A stretch of 17,456 bases of DNA. Source: Burkholderiales bacterium (lineage in GTDB: Bacteria > Pseudomonadota > Gammaproteobacteria > Burkholderiales > CAIKXV01). A program made the position numbers and the translations under genes. Of this stretch, positions 17,329 through 17,456 are shown one piece after another. Within the stretch, counting starts at the first letter, position 1. Each line of letters starts with the position of its first letter. The DNA lies in contig JACMMK010000072.1 of NCBI GenBank assembly GCA_014379045.1, forward strand, positions 1 through 17,456, in the 5' to 3' direction. The notes below the pieces were generated by a model. It was not told the DNA's origin and searched no databases. It was given only the letters and a program-made list of their open reading frames with translations.

Positions 17329-17456
17329 CGAATCCGGTGCCGTCGACCGGCGAGCGTGCGGCAGCCTCATTCGGGCCAGGCACGACCGGAGCCGCGCGCG
17401 GCAAAAGCGTGGTCGTCACCGGCGCAGCGAGCCAGATCGGCTACTTCCTGATCCCG
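17325..17456 (+). CDS. NAD(P)-dependent epimerase/dehydrogenase, N-terminal part
   Basis: A frame from GTG 17325 stays open to the right edge (44 codons). After a polar leader of about 26 residues it reads GKSVVVTGAASQIGYFLIP, a beta-strand plus TGxxxxIG nucleotide-binding turn of the short-chain dehydrogenase/NAD-dependent epimerase superfamily. The TGAASQIG form, with no basic residue inside, suggests an extended-type (epimerase-like) SDR. The GTG overlaps the TGA of the channel gene (GTGA), suggesting coupling. A second GTG at 17337 would shorten the leader by four residues. The substrate cannot be judged from this fragment. Confidence 0.7.
   Translation, partial: MTNPVPSTGERAAASFGPGTTGAARGKSVVVTGAASQIGYFLIP

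Overview
The window is a stretch of high-GC chromosome that reads as a betaproteobacterium of the order Burkholderiales. The grounds are three Bug/TctC-type periplasmic solute receptors, a DUF2970 membrane protein, a TldD peptidase, and a clpB gene with a textbook sigma-32 promoter. This placement is an inference from gene content. No rRNA, tRNA, CRISPR array, insertion sequence or phage gene was seen.

Layout from left to right. 1-413 is the C-terminal end of tldD. 529-1299 is a TSUP (TauE/SafE) membrane transporter. 1300-2585 is visibly less GC-rich than the rest. It holds a chlorite-dismutase-family gene broken by one in-frame TAA, coupled by an ATGA overlap to an intact DUF1348 (NTF2-like) gene.

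From 9881 down to 2696 six genes lie on the minus strand. They are nadC, then two closely related Bug receptors, then a three-subunit molybdenum hydroxylase of the CoxM-CoxS-CoxL layout (FAD subunit, 2x[2Fe-2S] subunit, molybdopterin subunit). The second Bug gene and the three hydroxylase genes are packed with gaps or overlaps of 29, -4 and 2 bases. They probably form one operon for capture and oxidative hydroxylation of an unidentified carboxylic or heteroaromatic substrate. The large subunit lacks the active-site loop of true CO dehydrogenase.

Divergent from nadC, at 10004-11512, is a membrane-anchored, stand-alone FMN/3Fe-4S glutamate-synthase-like protein. It converges on a small DUF2970 gene. 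The disaggregase gene clpB follows at 12016-14598. After it come a minus-strand 2-hydroxychromene-2-carboxylate isomerase-like gene and a divergent third Bug receptor. Next is a single-domain voltage-gated cation channel whose selectivity filter (TLEGWAE) carries the glycine associated with native prokaryotic Ca2+ selectivity. The window ends in the first 44 codons of a Rossmann-fold NAD(P)-dependent epimerase/dehydrogenase that overlaps the channel stop codon (GTGA).

Most of the window is ordinary accessory metabolism. The parts most worth a second look are the channel filter, the altered binding loop shared by the two paralogous Bug receptors beside the hydroxylase operon, the broken chlorite-dismutase-family gene, and a perfect 16-bp inverted repeat upstream of the first Bug gene.
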